Shown piece by piece: positions 62,691 through 64,000 of a stretch of 64,000 bases of DNA. The notes beneath the pieces are model-generated. The model was not told the DNA's origin and did not search any database. It worked only from the letters and a program-made list of their open reading frames with translations. The translations under genes were made by a program, and so were the position numbers. Origin of the DNA: Carposina sasakii (lineage: Eukaryota > Arthropoda > Insecta > Lepidoptera > Carposinidae). Within the stretch, counting starts at the first letter, position 1. Each line of letters begins with the position of its first letter. Location of the stretch: NCBI GenBank assembly GCA_014607495.2, contig CP053166.1:10186455-10250454 (forward strand), in the 5' to 3' direction.

Positions 62691-64000
62691 ATCGGAAAAC
62701 AAAACTGAATCCCTCAGCACAATGTTTAAAGATGAAACGATCAACCATATCATATATGTATAATATTATGTAGCTACAGCCAATTTTGAAAATATTAGTG
62801 ATCAAGATGAATCTCAGATTCAAAATTTTAAATTTTCTGTGACAACAAAATTTAAGATTAGATCTGAGATACGCAAAAATCACTCAAAATTTGTTATTCC
62901 GATTGGCTCTTAATGAACTACTAATAACCCACGCTATCTAAACAGCATGCGCGGATATAATTTAAACAGTATATTCAATGAAAACAGCGATTACCACTTT
63001 ATAAATATTCAATGAGATAAAACCTCATTAAAATAACGATAAGATTCTAGCTACATAATCAAAAACGATTCTTCTATTTGCACTCCAATAGTCAATTGAA
63101 AACTGGAAATGAATCCAATTTTCCTGCTAATAAGTGAATATCCACTTCAAACTAGGTACGAGCATTATCGCTGACGGTTTCAAAAACTAAGTCTTGCGTA
63201 TTTTCGCTAAACTAACACAAGGTTAATGAAACAGTGATAGCTTAACTAGAATACTAGCGCCATTGTCAGAGGACTTCATAGCTGAAACGAGGTGTAAAAT
63301 CATTGTTCTTCGGGTTATTGTGAAACACGTTGTTCCGGGAATGCAAAGCAAACGCATAGCGGACCAAGTTAATGAGAATTCACGATAAACACGTTGCTGT
63401 CTTCCTTTTGGTGTATAGAGTAGTTTAATGGGAAGTGTATCAAGTTTCCAAATGTTTTAAATATGGGTGGGGATTATCAAATAAAAGCTTTACTTTTTTA
63501 TATCAAAGAAGTTAGGTAAAAAATAATCAAATAAACATAATTTATATTCGATTTTGAGATAATTAATGAAACTATCTATGTTTCATCAATCGAAACAACA
63601 AATATTTAGTAATCAATATTGATAAAGTCAAGTTAGTTCACCGATATCGCAAACAAGTTCTCTTGGGTGTGCTCTATTGTGTAATTGTTTACACGAAACC
63701 GAGCGTATCGCGTTTAATAATTTTGTAACTAATAGTTATATTATTTGTTTACGAATGGGCCCTATAAAAAGAGTTAATTTAATAACACCTTTTACTCTTA
63801 TTTCTAGAAATATATTTCTTCAAAACAGATGTAAAAATGTCGATGTACTGTATACATTTTCATATACTGTGGTACACGAGTATGCAAATAGCTAGATTTC
63901 AACATTGATTCCCGTAGAATAGCGAGAGACAGCCTTTGTCTGGATTGGCAATAGTAACGCTTTATCATCAACGATATAAGGTTCAAATTACGTATCGTCT
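62691..64000. other. No recognisable gene or repeat
   Basis: Single-copy AT-rich sequence to the window end. Frames at 63677-63895 and 63804-63986 overlap on opposite strands and are not supported. Confidence 0.4.

Overview
The window is AT-rich animal DNA with the repeat landscape of a moth or butterfly (Lepidoptera; species not determinable here). The evidence is RTE-clade LINE 3' ends with (TGATGA)n tails, SINEs that borrow this tail, tRNA-derived SINEs, Helitron termini of the lepidopteran CTAG type, and many short inverted-repeat (MITE) families. I found no convincing host protein-coding gene: no open frame exceeds about 128 codons, and the longest ones lie inside repeats. The window is best read as intergenic or large-intron DNA.

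Ad hoc family names used below: SnR = SINE with RTE 3' end; SnT1, SnT2, SnT3 = three tRNA-derived SINE families; RepA and RepB = two retroposon families with (TATG)n tails; Rep7 = unclassified repeat with a conserved GATGCCACGG block; Mi1 = long-arm foldback element starting TACAGGRTGTAACA; Mi2 = about 380 bp element starting TACAGGATG; Mi3 = element starting TACA.. then GTGACAGCCAGG; Mi4 = CATAGAGGAATAAGATGTCA element; Mi5 = GTCTACTCTGAAATG element; Mi6 = CCCCCTGATTACGTAAAAGC element; Mi7 = AAAGCCTYGAGCACACCGG element.

Layout. 1-9 kb: RepA/SnR nest, a 1.2 kb element with 320 bp inverted arms (2272-3486), a patch of shuffled short duplications (4957-5452) and a tRNA-SINE split by a MITE (5872-6459). 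9-20 kb: RepB and RepA with target duplications, an intact SnT1 (12950-13304), a 640 bp near-palindrome (16232-16868), Helitron ends and Mi2 copies. 20-31 kb: Mi1, Mi2, Rep7 and Mi6 copies, an RTE LINE 3' end (29318-29570) and the best host-gene signal in the window, a CCAAT/TATA/initiator arrangement followed by a splice donor (30187-30400). 31-45 kb: nested insertions (SnT1 in RepA, LINE tails in RepA, RepB in SnT2, SnT3 in SnT1). 45-64 kb: more MITEs, perfect short hairpins near 49.6 kb, a second RTE 3' end inserted in RepA (51274-51599), a PIF/Harbinger-like MITE, and a piggyBac-like MITE with TTAA duplications inside Mi7.

Many insertions carry target-site duplications readable by eye (7-15 bp for retroposons, TA, TTA or TTAA for DNA MITEs), so their ends and relative order can be set from this window alone. 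No genes act together here; what can be read is the order in which mobile elements landed in each other.
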